Source of the DNA: Flavobacteriaceae bacterium GF1
GTDB taxonomy: Bacteria; Bacteroidota; Bacteroidia; Flavobacteriales; Flavobacteriaceae
Length of the DNA: 64,000 nt
Reading direction: 5' to 3'
NCBI GenBank assembly: GCA_009797885.1
Contig: WNKP01000016.1
Span: 53,797-117,796 of the forward strand
Positions 55,106-64,000 of this stretch are shown in pieces. Each line of letters begins with the position of its first letter. The first letter of the stretch is position 1. The notes beneath the pieces were generated by a model. It had not been told where the DNA came from, searched no databases, and saw nothing but the letters and a program-made list of their open reading frames with translations. The translations under genes were made by a program, and so were the position numbers.

Positions 55106-55331
55106 TCTATTTCTGTAATCGTTATATAAATTGGTTTTAATTGTTTCGGGTTAAAATTATTATCATCACCCATTCCAGAACATGGATGATTCTTTATTCC
55201 GCATGGATATTTTTCTCGAAGGATTGGTTATGGTGGGGTAGTATGGACCCATAAATACCGATTGTTAGCCATAAAGTTCAATCCTTATGGTCAATATCAA
55301 TTAAAAAATGTGTTGGGCAAGCTCAAAAGTG
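55106..55331. other. Spacer upstream of porP/sprF
   Basis: Together with the hairpin at 55332-55392, this spacer separates porP/sprF from the giant protein gene. It should hold the porP/sprF promoter. I see no gene. Confidence 0.4.
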
Positions 55332-55392
55332 GGATAGAACAGTAGAGAATTGGGACGAAGCCCAATGAGCGGTTTTCTCTACTGCCCTATCC
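55332..55392 (-). terminator. Long hairpin after the type B surface protein gene
   Basis: GGATAG (55332-55337) pairs with CTATCC (55387-55392), and CAGTAGAGAA (55340-55349) with TTCTCTACTG (55375-55384). An inner TTGGG/CCCAA (50-54 and 61-65 of 553xx) adds a second stem. It begins 22 bases after the stop. Short T-runs follow on the minus strand, so it works as a terminator or 3' stabilising structure. Confidence 0.6.
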
Positions 55393-55414
55393 GGTTATTA
55401 TTCACGCAACGCTC

Positions 55415-58400
55415 TCAATAATTCACATAAATCATTTTAGTTTCGTGTTCCAGCCCAGGTTCGTTGAAGTCTATCACACATACATAGGGGCCAACGGGCA
55501 CCGTTCCGCCTTCATGGGTGCCGTCCCAGGCATCGCCGAGCCCCCCATAATGGGCACTGAACAGCAGGCGTTGGCTCAGGTCGTATATCCTCACCACGTT
55601 GTTCCTATACCTTTCAAGGCCATTGATCACCAAGGTATCGGCAATGCCATCGCCGTTGGGGGAAAACCCCCTGTTGAAATCCACAAGGAGTTCGGACCCA
55701 CAATCCCTGGTCGCCCTAACGGTCACGGCCTGCTTACAGGAAACGGTGTTTCCGGTAGCATCGCTCACAATCCAGGTCACCATGGTCGTTCCGACACCGA
55801 ACGCATGGCTATCGGGGTCTATATCCACACCATCTACCTGGGCGACAACAGCGGCAACGGAACAGTTGTCATCGGCAATAGGGGCAACAAGGGCAAGAGT
55901 GGTGGTACAATCGTCCGTACCATTGTTGGAGGCACTGACCACCACATCGTCGGGACATGCCATGGTCGGGGCAATGGTGTCCACAGCAGCTACAACGACC
56001 TGTTGTGCCGCCGGATTGGGCACACCGTTAACGCCCATGGCCACATTGGCCGGAACGTCTATGGCAATGCCACAGGGGGATGCCGGTACAATGGTAGCGG
56101 TATAGGTCGATCCGCTGCCCGTAAGCTCGGTTACCGTGGCATTGGTGACCTGGATATCGTCAACTCCAAAATCCGTGACCCCACCATCAAAGGTGATGCT
56201 CACCGTAAAGGGCTCAAGGTCATCGATACCCTGTGGGGCATCGATGGTCGGTTGGGGAGGGGTATCGTCTCCCGATATGGATTGGAAGCCGCCCCACCCG
56301 TTGTCCTCATAGGCCTGCTCACTACCTTCGGGCACCACAAGATGAATTTCGTGACGGTCTGGATTGCTAAAGGCCGTGGCATCAATCACCGGTGGATCAC
56401 TGGCCTCTATCCTGACCAAGGCAAGGTCCGGGTTGTTGTAAAAGGCCCAGCGCCCTATACGTTCCATACTGCTTGGTAGGGTAACCTCCGTCAATTGGTT
56501 GTCCCTAAAAGCCATTTCCCCGATAGCGGTCACTGTATAGGTTTCACCATTGCCATCGACCGTTTCGGGGATTTCCAAGACCGTGGCCGTACCGGTATAG
56601 TCCACTATCATGACATCGGTCGGAGAGGTGATCCCGTACGTAATGCCGTCAACGGTAAAGATCCCGTGGCTGATGGACCTGAACCCGTGCCACCCATTGT
56701 CCAGGTACTCCTGTAGCTTCCCGAGCGGCACCACAAGGTCTATTTGGCCGCGGTCCGCATTGGAGAAGGCATCCTTATGGAGCTGTGGGGGATCCTCGGC
56801 CTCCACCGTTACCAAGCGAAGGTCCGGGTTGTTCTCAAAAGCAACTCCGGCCACATATTCCACCATGGCCGGTATGGTCACCTCCGTCAATTGGTTATGA
56901 CTAAAAGCACCCTCTCCGATACCGGTGACATTGCCCGGTATGGTCACCTCCGTCAATTGGTTCCGTGCAAAAGCGCGCGCCCCGATACGGGTCACACCGT
57001 TCGGAATCCCAACACTGGCCAAGTTGTTATCAAAAAAGGCAAAGTCATCAATCGATGTCAGAGCATCGGATATGGTGACCTTTGTCAATTGGTTGTTTGC
57101 AAAAGCCCAAGAACCAATATTGGTCACACCGTTGGGTATGACAACCTCTATCAAATGGTTATTTGCAAAAGCCGAAGAACCAATATTGGTCACGTCCTCG
57201 GGTATGGTCACGCTGGTCAATGGGAAAACGTCATATTTCGAAGTCCCAAAAGCACTCTCACCTGGGACATGGTAGCTCCTATTAAAAGCATGGTCGCCAA
57301 TGGAGGTGACCGTATACATTCTTGGTCGGTTCGTACGGTTGTACTGGACTTCTTTGGGAATATTCACGTGACCATTGGCAAAGACCAAAACTTTTTCACC
57401 ATCAATAATAAAATGAGAGTCGACATCATCAGGATCCATATCAGCAACTCCAAAGTTAAAGTCATGTAACTCAAATTTATCGGGGTGTAACGATGTGACT
57501 TCCCAATTGAGGCCCTTCCCGTTATGCTGCTCCCCTATGAGCGCAGAAAAGTAGTGGAAACCCGTCCAGCCCGCAGCTGTATAAGCCTTCAACCATTCCT
57601 TGGGCCCTTCCACCACCACGCTTATGCGATCGTGGCGTTCTGGATACTTAAAGGCATCCGGAGCAAGCGTCGGTGGATCCTCGCCTTCCATGGCAACATA
57701 ACTAAGTGAGTTAAAGGTGGCATGAAGGGCCCGGGACCCAATGCTTCTTACACTAGCGGGTATGTTTATGGTTTGCACGTCCTTCTCATAAAAAGCATTA
57801 TCGGCCAAAGCGGTCACGTCGTAGGTACTCCCATCAATATCCACCGTTGAGTGGATGACCGGATTCAAATGTAGGCTAACCGGGCCGAGCACCGTTGCTT
57901 CGTTCGGAGCGTCAACGATTCCATATTTGATTTTATACTCCTCATCGATGGTGACCCCGGCGGTGAGGAGGACATCACCTAAGTCCCTCCAGCCTGCATC
58001 TTCATAAGCTTGTATAGCGGTAAAGGGCACCACAAGGTCAATTTTTTGGGTAGTGTTATCAGAACCAGTATCAAAGGCCGTTTCATGAATTTCCGGTGGT
58101 GGATTGCCCTGGGACCTCACAAGGGGGTTTCCGCTCGAAAGCACCCAAAAGGCCTGAAACCCGATAAATTCCACACTGGCCGGTATGGTCACCTCCTTTA
58201 GAGGATTGCCGGAAAAGCCCCATTGCCTGATATGGGTGACACCGTTCGGTATAACAACCTCTTCCAATTTGTTGTTAGTAAAAGCCCCCAGTCCGATCCT
58301 GGTCACTGTGTTGGGTATGGTGACACGGGTCAGGTCCTTTCCGTGAAAAGGTCGGATGGTAACATGATCCACAAAAATATCGGTATCCTCACCAATGACG

Positions 58401-59260
58401 GTCACCGTATAGGTTTCGCCACCATAATCGACCGTTCCGGAGATGTCCAGCTCTGTTGCGGTACCGGTATAGTCCACAATTCGGACTTCGTTCGGGGCGA
58501 TAGCGGTAATTCTGTATAGGATGTCATCAGCCTCAAATATACCATAGATGTCCATGCTTGCAAATCCGCCCCAATCCGAACTTATCCTAGCCTTATAAGC
58601 ATCAAGGGCACCATCAGGGACTACTACATGTATGTTGTTACGGTTTGTTCCGAAAAAAGCACGATCATCGAGGTCTGGGGGGGTACTGCGCAGCATTGTC
58701 ACCTGGGTCATTCTTAGAGGTTGATCATTACGCGTATCGGTCCTAAAAGCTTGATCCCCAATGGTTTCAACACTGGCAGGGATGGTCACACTGGTCAATA
58801 TGTTCATGCCAAAGGTATTGTTCCCGATTTCAGTAATCCCTTCGGGAATCTCCAAGCTGGCTATGCGATTGTTCCAAAAAGCGCTATGCCCAATACTGGT
58901 CACGTTGGTGGGGATCACCACGTTGTTTATGCTGTTGTTCATAAAGGCCCTAATCCCTATATGGGTTATCCCCTCGGGAATAGTTACATCGGTCAACAGC
59001 TTTCCCATAAAAGCATTTTCCCCAATAGCGGTCACTGTGTAAGTGGTGTTCGTGCTATTATTATTATGCTCCACTGTCTCTGGAATTTCCACGTGACCTC
59101 CTGTACCGGCATAGCCCTTGATCTTAACTTGGGGGGGAGTTGAAGTTGAGGAAGTAACTTCATACGTGTAGTCTCCAATAACAAATTCTTGGCCATAACC
59201 GCTAAGGCCCGCCAATACCATAAGGATGGCGGATAACATAAATTGTAGTTGTCTTTTCAT
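55415..59260 (-). CDS. Giant BspA-type LRR surface protein with type B sorting domain
   Basis: The start at 59260 (MKRQLQFMLSAILMVLAGLSGYG) gives a signal peptide; the frame to 59401 adds an unlikely leader. The 1281-residue protein holds BspA-type leucine-rich repeats of about 23 residues (pattern LTEVTIPxxVTxIGxxAFxxN), grouped in blocks closed by segments like HEIHLVVPEGSEQAYEDNGW. Near the C-terminus come an Ig-like domain (DDIQVTNATVTELTGSGSTY), a HYR-like domain (ACPDDVVVSASNNGTDDC) and a type B sorting domain (FSPNGDGIADTLVING). It is probably secreted by type IX and anchored with the help of the PorP/SprF protein encoded next to it. Likely adhesin. Confidence 0.9.
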   Translation of the reverse strand: MKRQLQFMLSAILMVLAGLSGYGQEFVIGDYTYEVTSSTSTPPQVKIKGYAGTGGHVEIPETVEHNNNSTNTTYTVTAIGENAFMGKLLTDVTIPEGITHIGIRAFMNNSINNVVIPTNVTSIGHSAFWNNRIASLEIPEGITEIGNNTFGMNILTSVTIPASVETIGDQAFRTDTRNDQPLRMTQVTMLRSTPPDLDDRAFFGTNRNNIHVVVPDGALDAYKARISSDWGGFASMDIYGIFEADDILYRITAIAPNEVRIVDYTGTATELDISGTVDYGGETYTVTVIGEDTDIFVDHVTIRPFHGKDLTRVTIPNTVTRIGLGAFTNNKLEEVVIPNGVTHIRQWGFSGNPLKEVTIPASVEFIGFQAFWVLSSGNPLVRSQGNPPPEIHETAFDTGSDNTTQKIDLVVPFTAIQAYEDAGWRDLGDVLLTAGVTIDEEYKIKYGIVDAPNEATVLGPVSLHLNPVIHSTVDIDGSTYDVTALADNAFYEKDVQTINIPASVRSIGSRALHATFNSLSYVAMEGEDPPTLAPDAFKYPERHDRISVVVEGPKEWLKAYTAAGWTGFHYFSALIGEQHNGKGLNWEVTSLHPDKFELHDFNFGVADMDPDDVDSHFIIDGEKVLVFANGHVNIPKEVQYNRTNRPRMYTVTSIGDHAFNRSYHVPGESAFGTSKYDVFPLTSVTIPEDVTNIGSSAFANNHLIEVVIPNGVTNIGSWAFANNQLTKVTISDALTSIDDFAFFDNNLASVGIPNGVTRIGARAFARNQLTEVTIPGNVTGIGEGAFSHNQLTEVTIPAMVEYVAGVAFENNPDLRLVTVEAEDPPQLHKDAFSNADRGQIDLVVPLGKLQEYLDNGWHGFRSISHGIFTVDGITYGITSPTDVMIVDYTGTATVLEIPETVDGNGETYTVTAIGEMAFRDNQLTEVTLPSSMERIGRWAFYNNPDLALVRIEASDPPVIDATAFSNPDRHEIHLVVPEGSEQAYEDNGWGGFQSISGDDTPPQPTIDAPQGIDDLEPFTVSITFDGGVTDFGVDDIQVTNATVTELTGSGSTYTATIVPASPCGIAIDVPANVAMGVNGVPNPAAQQVVVAAVDTIAPTMACPDDVVVSASNNGTDDCTTTLALVAPIADDNCSVAAVVAQVDGVDIDPDSHAFGVGTTMVTWIVSDATGNTVSCKQAVTVRATRDCGSELLVDFNRGFSPNGDGIADTLVINGLERYRNNVVRIYDLSQRLLFSAHYGGLGDAWDGTHEGGTVPVGPYVCVIDFNEPGLEHETKMIYVNY

Positions 59261-59917
59261 GATTTCAATGATTTTTAGCTTTATGAATATTATTTTAAAG
59301 CAAAGAATGACCGTACAAGCGAAATATCCAATAATTAGTGACGAACCCTTTTTAAAGAGGGACGTAACCAAGTGTTTTTGGGATTTTAAAAAAGAAACCA
59401 AACGCGGTTTTGTGGGCTGCTTTTACCATATATACACGTAAATAGACCTTCAGGTAAAAATGACACACTTCTTAAAACAGGAATCAAGAACGTTCGGTGC
59501 CCGGGCCAGTATGGACGAACAATGTCCAAAAGGTATACCTTCTCTATCCACATCCCTGAAGGGCCCATTTGGGACAAGTGGGACATGCCGGTTCAATGGT
59601 ACATGGATATGTCCGACCAATACCAAGTCGGGCCAACGCAACCCCCATAATCACCATAGGTCTTTCATGGTTGTTGTTACATTTATTTTGAATGTCCGCA
59701 AAGTGCAATAAATCCCTATCGTCAACCTGGATACCGGAACAGGCTTGGCATGGGCCCGTTCCAGGTACCCATCACAACTGTGTCCATGGGTACAATGGAA
59801 TCCCAAAACGGACCTGCCCACCTGCGGGGTATCGCGGGCAGGTCCGGAATGGCGCAGGGCCATATCAGTATCCTACACTACAAAGTGGACGATCACTGTT
59901 TGTCGTGGCGGTGCGGC
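59261..59917. other. Structured spacer between the two LRR genes
   Basis: This 657-base gap has no recognisable gene; several overlapping open frames on both strands are likely due to GC-rich composition. It holds a strong hairpin (59810-59845) and a smaller one, GTACCC (59765-59770) with GGGTAC (59788-59793). The promoter for the gene starting at 59260 should be at the left end. Confidence 0.5.
59810..59845 (-). terminator. Hairpin after the type A LRR gene
   Basis: GGACCTGCCC (59810-59819) pairs perfectly with GGGCAGGTCC (59836-59845). On the minus strand it is followed by GTTTTGGG. It begins 72 bases after the stop at 59918 and probably ends that transcript. Confidence 0.5.
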
Positions 59918-62900
59918 CTATTTTACAAGTATCCGCTTGACCACCCTCTCCCCGGCCCTGGTCTCTATTTCCAGCACATATGTACCGCTAGATAAATGAC
60001 TTATATCCATTTGCAGGGTGTTCGCCGAATGGACATGGACCCCCAGGGCGTTGTATAGGTTCACTTGCCGTAACGCTTCACCATCAGGTAGTCCAATGTG
60101 GATGTTATCTTGTGCCGGGTTCGGGTAGACGCTGACATTGTTGCGGGCATTAGCTTTAGCAACATCAACATGGGCAGGAGCCACCGCGCTTTCTACAGGG
60201 GATGCTTCAGCACTGGTACCCTGTGCCACCGCACTCTTTCCTCCGGTCATCGCTGACTCTGTAATGGACTTAAAGCCCGTCCATCCTGCATCTTCATAGG
60301 CTTGTGTCCTGCCTACGGGCACTATCAAGTCTATTTGGTCACGGTTTTGAAAGGCAGCTGCATGGAGCGATGGGGGATTGGTGGCCTTTACGGTCACAGT
60401 CTCCAGGTTTGGGTTACTTGCAAAAGCACTGTCTCCAATATCGGTTACACTGTTGGGTATGGTGACCTCGGTCAATAGTCCGCCATAAAAAGCACCCTCC
60501 CCAATACTTGTCACCGTGAAGGTGTTTGGGCCATGATCCACTGTAGGGGGGATGGTTATCTGGCTTCCCATCTCACTAAGTGAGCCTATAGTAGGAATTA
60601 CCTTAACTTTATAAAGATTCACGGAGGAAGTAACTCTGTATGTTATATGATCGACAAGGAAGGTGTCCCCGACTTGTGGCGGATACGTTGAAATGGTTGT
60701 GAAGTAGTCACTCCAGCTCCTCCCTACAGTCCACTCTGCAGTCCCATATGTATATTTGGAGCCCAAAGGGACTATTAAGTTGATTTTGTTAGTATAAACA
60801 TCGAAACCTTCGGCCTCGATTGTTGGCGGAACGGCGGCCTTTATCCATACGCTGACTAGGTCCCAGTTACCTGCAAAAGCACCACCTCCGATACTTTCTA
60901 TACCGTTCCCTATAGTGACACTGGTCAATTGGTTAAATGAAAAAGCCCCGTACTCGATACTGGTGACACTGTCGGGTATGGTCACCTCGGTCAATTGGTT
61001 CTTACTAAAAGCCCACTCCCCAATACTGGCGACACTGTTCCCTATGGTCACCTCGGTCAATTGGTTCTCATCAAAAGCATAATCTCCAATACTGGTGACA
61101 CTGTTCCCTATGGTCACTCTGGTCAATTGGTTGTTATAAAAAGCATAATCCCCAATATTGGTCACACTGTCGGGTATCTCAAGATGTCCTTGTAATTGGT
61201 TGCCACTAAAAGCATAATCCCCAATACTGGTGACACTGTTTCCTATGGTCACACTGGTCAATTGGTTACCGGGGAAAGCACCGTACCCAATTCTCCTCAC
61301 ACTGTCGGGTATCTCAAGATGTCCTTGTAATTGGTTGCCACTAAAAGCAGCATCCCCAATACTGGTGACACTGTTCCCTATGGTCACCTCGGTCAATTGG
61401 TTCTGATTAAAAGCACCCTCTCCAATACTGGGCACACCATCGGGTATGGTCACCTCGGTCAATCGGTTATACGAAAAAACCCAGTCCCCAATACTGGTCA
61501 CAGTGTTCGGTATGGTCACCTCGGTTAAATTGTTCTGGCGAAAAGCCCACTCCCCAATACTGGTGACACCATCGGGTATGGTCACACCGGTTAATTGGTT
61601 CTCATAAAAAGCATAATCCCCAATACTGGTCACCGTAAAGGTGTTCGGGCCATGACCCACCGTTGGGGGGATGATCACCGCTCCTCCCGAAGTGTTATAG
61701 TCCACAACCGCTACCTCTTTATTGGGGACAATTTTGGTAATTTTGTATATGATATTATCGGCAATGAAGGTGTTCCCGCGCTCTACTGGTTCCGTGATGG
61801 ATCTAAAGCCCGTCCAATCTGGATGATCTGAATAAGCTTGTCTCGTGGGCCAGGGAACGACCAGGTCTATTTGGTGACGAAGATCACTGTGCGTGCCTTG
61901 AAAGGCATCTGCATCGAGGCTTGGGGGATCGTGACGCTTCACCGTCACCAAGCCAAGGTTTGGGTTGTCATAAAAGGCCTGGTACCCTATACTTTCCACA
62001 AGGCCCGGTATGGTCACCTCTTTAAGGTTGTTTTCGGCAAAGGTCCATTTCTCAATTCTGGTGACACCATCGGGTATGGTGACACTGGTCAAATGGTTGT
62101 CGCCAAACGCCCGTTGCCCGAGACTGTCCACACTGGTGGGGAGTTCAACACTGGTCAATTGGTTATCGTAAAAAGCATCTTTCCCGATATCCATGACACC
62201 GTTGGGTATGACAACACTGGTCAGTTGGTTGTTTTCAAAAGCACTTTCCCCAATAACGGTCACCGTGTTGGGTATCGTCACACTGGTCAAATTGTTGACA
62301 TAAAAAGCCCATTTCCCAATAGCGGTCACCGTGTAGGTGTTCAGGCCATGAGCCACCATTGGGGGGATGGTCACCATGGTACCTCCTGAGGTGTCATAGT
62401 CCATAACCGCTACTTTTTTATCAGGGACTGTTTCGGTAATTTTGTATGTGATATTATCCGAAATGAACGTGTCCCCAATCCCTATATCTTCCGTGATGGA
62501 TTTAAATCCCGTCCAATCAGGATGATTTGAATAAGCATGTCTCGCGCCCTCGGGAACGACCAGGTCTATTTGGTGACGAAGATCACTGTGCGTGCCTTGG
62601 AAGGCATTTGCATAGAGGCTTGGGGGATCGTTACGCTTCACCGTCACCAAGTTAAGGTTTGGGTTGTCATAAAAGGCCTGGTCCCCTATACTTTCCACAA
62701 GGCCCGGTATGGTCACCTCTTTAAGGTCGTTTTCGGCAAAGGTCCATTTCTCAATTCTGGTGACACCATCGGGTATGGTGACACTGGTCAAATGGTTGTC
62801 GCCAAACGCCCGTTGCCCGAGACTGTCCACACTGGTGGGGAGTTCAACACTGGTCAATTGGTTATCGTAAAAAGCATCTTTCCCGATATCCATGACACCG

Positions 62901-64000
62901 TTGGGTATGACAACACGGATCAATTGGTTGCCTCCAAAAGCACTGTTCTCAATACGGGTCACACTGTTGGGTATGATAACTTCGGTCAATTGGTTATCCT
63001 GAAAAGCACTGTGCCCAATACGGGTCACACCATCCGGAATGTTTACCTCAATCAAATTCTTGCTCATAAAAGCTTGATTATCAATACTGGTCACCTTGAA
63101 ATCGATGCCTTGGTGGTAGACCATTGGGGGGATGTCCACACTGAAACTTCCTGAGGTGTCATAGTCCATAACCGCTACTTCTTTATCGGGGACTATTTTG
63201 GTAATTTTGTATGTGATATTATCCGAAATGAAGGTGTCATCGACCACATCTTCCGTGATGGATTTAAATCCCGTCCAATCAGGATGGCCCGAATAAGCCG
63301 GTAACCTACCCTTGGGAACGATCAGGTGTATTTGACCACGGTTTTTAAACGCATCTTTATCGAGTGTTGGAGGACTGTCAGCCTTCACCGTCACCATGGC
63401 AAGGTTTAGGTTGTCCCAAAAAGCCCATTGATCAATCCTGGTCACATTGACCGGTAGGGTCACCTCGGTCAAATCGTTGTGCCAAAAAGCACTGTTCCCA
63501 ATAGTTTTCAAGCTGTTGGGTAGGGTCACACTTGTTAACTGGTTATTCTGAAAAGCATGGGTCCCAATACTGGTTAAGTTGTTGGGTAGGTTCACCTCCG
63601 TCAATTGGTTGGACTGAAAAGCGTAATTCGAAATACGGGTCACACTGCTTGGTATGGTCACACTGGTCAATTGGTTCACGGCAAAAGCAGCCTCTCCAAT
63701 ATTGTTCACCTCGAAATCGATGCCTTGGTAGTTGACCGTTGAGGGGATGTCCACACTGGAACCTCCTGAGGTGTCATAGTCCATAACCGCTACCTCCTTA
63801 TCGGGGACTATTTCGGTAATTTTGTATGTGATATGACCGGCAATGAAGGTGTCATTGACCTTCGCAGCTTCCGTGATGGACTTGAAGTCCGTCCAGTCAC
63901 TACTCAAATAAATATCCTTCTTGCCCTTGGGAACGATCAGGTGTATTTGACCACGGTTTTTAAACGCATCTTTATCGAGTGTTGGAGGACTGTCAGCCTT
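59918..64000 (-). CDS. Giant BspA-type LRR surface protein with type A sorting domain, 5' end outside window
   Basis: The frame is open to base 64000, so the N-terminus and signal peptide are missing; the TTG at 63907 is internal. At least 1360 residues are seen. They form large modules of roughly 230 residues, each starting with a DTFISDNITYKIT-type segment, passing through 23-residue leucine-rich repeats (LTEVTIPDSVTSIGxxAF) and closing with DLVVPxGxxxAYxxHPDWTGF. The C-terminus is a type A type IX sorting domain (VYPNPAQDNIHIGLPDG to VVKRILVK). It is a paralogue of the gene at 55415-59260 with a different sorting signal. Likely a surface adhesin or binding protein. Confidence 0.9.
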   Translation of the reverse strand, partial: KADSPPTLDKDAFKNRGQIHLIVPKGKKDIYLSSDWTDFKSITEAAKVNDTFIAGHITYKITEIVPDKEVAVMDYDTSGGSSVDIPSTVNYQGIDFEVNNIGEAAFAVNQLTSVTIPSSVTRISNYAFQSNQLTEVNLPNNLTSIGTHAFQNNQLTSVTLPNSLKTIGNSAFWHNDLTEVTLPVNVTRIDQWAFWDNLNLAMVTVKADSPPTLDKDAFKNRGQIHLIVPKGRLPAYSGHPDWTGFKSITEDVVDDTFISDNITYKITKIVPDKEVAVMDYDTSGSFSVDIPPMVYHQGIDFKVTSIDNQAFMSKNLIEVNIPDGVTRIGHSAFQDNQLTEVIIPNSVTRIENSAFGGNQLIRVVIPNGVMDIGKDAFYDNQLTSVELPTSVDSLGQRAFGDNHLTSVTIPDGVTRIEKWTFAENDLKEVTIPGLVESIGDQAFYDNPNLNLVTVKRNDPPSLYANAFQGTHSDLRHQIDLVVPEGARHAYSNHPDWTGFKSITEDIGIGDTFISDNITYKITETVPDKKVAVMDYDTSGGTMVTIPPMVAHGLNTYTVTAIGKWAFYVNNLTSVTIPNTVTVIGESAFENNQLTSVVIPNGVMDIGKDAFYDNQLTSVELPTSVDSLGQRAFGDNHLTSVTIPDGVTRIEKWTFAENNLKEVTIPGLVESIGYQAFYDNPNLGLVTVKRHDPPSLDADAFQGTHSDLRHQIDLVVPWPTRQAYSDHPDWTGFRSITEPVERGNTFIADNIIYKITKIVPNKEVAVVDYNTSGGAVIIPPTVGHGPNTFTVTSIGDYAFYENQLTGVTIPDGVTSIGEWAFRQNNLTEVTIPNTVTSIGDWVFSYNRLTEVTIPDGVPSIGEGAFNQNQLTEVTIGNSVTSIGDAAFSGNQLQGHLEIPDSVRRIGYGAFPGNQLTSVTIGNSVTSIGDYAFSGNQLQGHLEIPDSVTNIGDYAFYNNQLTRVTIGNSVTSIGDYAFDENQLTEVTIGNSVASIGEWAFSKNQLTEVTIPDSVTSIEYGAFSFNQLTSVTIGNGIESIGGGAFAGNWDLVSVWIKAAVPPTIEAEGFDVYTNKINLIVPLGSKYTYGTAEWTVGRSWSDYFTTISTYPPQVGDTFLVDHITYRVTSSVNLYKVKVIPTIGSLSEMGSQITIPPTVDHGPNTFTVTSIGEGAFYGGLLTEVTIPNSVTDIGDSAFASNPNLETVTVKATNPPSLHAAAFQNRDQIDLIVPVGRTQAYEDAGWTGFKSITESAMTGGKSAVAQGTSAEASPVESAVAPAHVDVAKANARNNVSVYPNPAQDNIHIGLPDGEALRQVNLYNALGVHVHSANTLQMDISHLSSGTYVLEIETRAGERVVKRILVK
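61855..62215. repeat. Near-identical repeat block, copy 1
   Basis: Bases 61855-62215 recur at 62554-62914, offset by 699 bases (233 codons), with few differences. Inside it are the segments encoding TSVDSLGQRAFGDNHLTSV and GVTRIEKWTFAEN. The in-frame offset keeps the protein modular. Confidence 0.85.
62554..62914. repeat. Near-identical repeat block, copy 2
   Basis: This is the second copy of the block at 61855-62215. Copies differ at scattered positions (for example Asn or His before DPPSL). The similarity is much higher than between other modules, which points to recent duplication or gene conversion. Confidence 0.85.

Noticed and set aside
55445..56479. 344-codon plus-strand frame within the type B LRR gene
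   Set aside because: Repetitive, GC-rich coding sequence keeps the opposite frame open; the translation is rich in His/Gly and has no domain, while the minus-strand protein has clear domains.
59692..59999. Several overlapping plus-strand frames near the end of the type A LRR gene
   Set aside because: Three frames are open at once in a GC-rich, hairpin-rich stretch; none has a motif or plausible start signal.
60995..63154. Tandem short repeats considered as CRISPR or VNTR
   Set aside because: The 69-base periodicity is in frame and encodes 23-residue leucine-rich repeats; there are no constant repeats with unique spacers.

Overview
The window looks like chromosome of a marine Flavobacteriaceae-type bacterium (Bacteroidota). 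The evidence is a SusC/SusD pair with an ECF sigma factor and FecR, type IX secretion sorting domains of types A and B, a PorP/SprF protein, an alpha-E/Anbu operon, weak Shine-Dalgarno signals and a TAnnTTTG-like promoter box. I cannot name the genus. No tRNA, rRNA, CRISPR array, insertion sequence or prophage was seen. Both ends cut a gene: a HupE/UreJ-type membrane protein on the left and a leucine-rich-repeat surface protein on the right.

Left part (1-7042, + strand): a compact one-module nonribosomal peptide synthetase (NRPS) locus. The module is spread over three proteins. The first has condensation plus most of adenylation; the second is a free methyltransferase resembling guanidinoacetate methyltransferase; the third has the end of the adenylation domain, carrier domain and thioesterase. 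The free methyltransferase gene lies where fused NRPSs carry an inserted methyltransferase domain, and the thioesterase nucleophile reads as Cys, not Ser. An Sfp-type phosphopantetheinyl transferase follows.

7218-17880 (- strand): ECF sigma factor, FecR anti-sigma, SusC, SusD, a secreted phosphodiesterase/alkaline phosphatase fusion and a secreted metallophosphoesterase. This is a SusCD nutrient locus whose enzymes point to phosphoesters rather than glycans. A plus-strand intrinsic terminator just upstream of susC suggests an antisense small RNA.

18100-29830 (+ strand): a ferredoxin-centred energy locus: HEPN-like protein, a 1652-residue pyruvate:ferredoxin oxidoreductase with a fused C-terminal ferredoxin, then rnfC-D-G-E-A, a small cysteine-rich membrane protein, a ferredoxin-NADP reductase and rnfB. 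Pyruvate oxidation would reduce ferredoxin, which Rnf could spend on NADH plus an ion gradient and the reductase on NADPH. This is the strongest candidate for an undescribed system here.

29949-42206: an amidotransferase, a lipoprotein cytochrome c, the Anbu operon (ATP-grasp, alpha-E, Anbu peptidase, transglutaminase), a gluzincin-like peptidase, a CPBP protease, a membrane AraC-type regulator and a large ABC permease.

42587-48805: a TetR-controlled tripartite RND efflux operon with the same 13-bp palindrome before tetR and before the pump genes.

48810-64000: an outer-membrane DUF2490 protein, a metallopeptidase-like lipoprotein, a lipocalin-like lipoprotein, a small signalling operon (LytTR regulator, response regulator, PAS protein, with overlooked short membrane ORFs), a PorP/SprF protein and two giant BspA-type leucine-rich-repeat surface proteins, one with a type B and one with a type A secretion signal.
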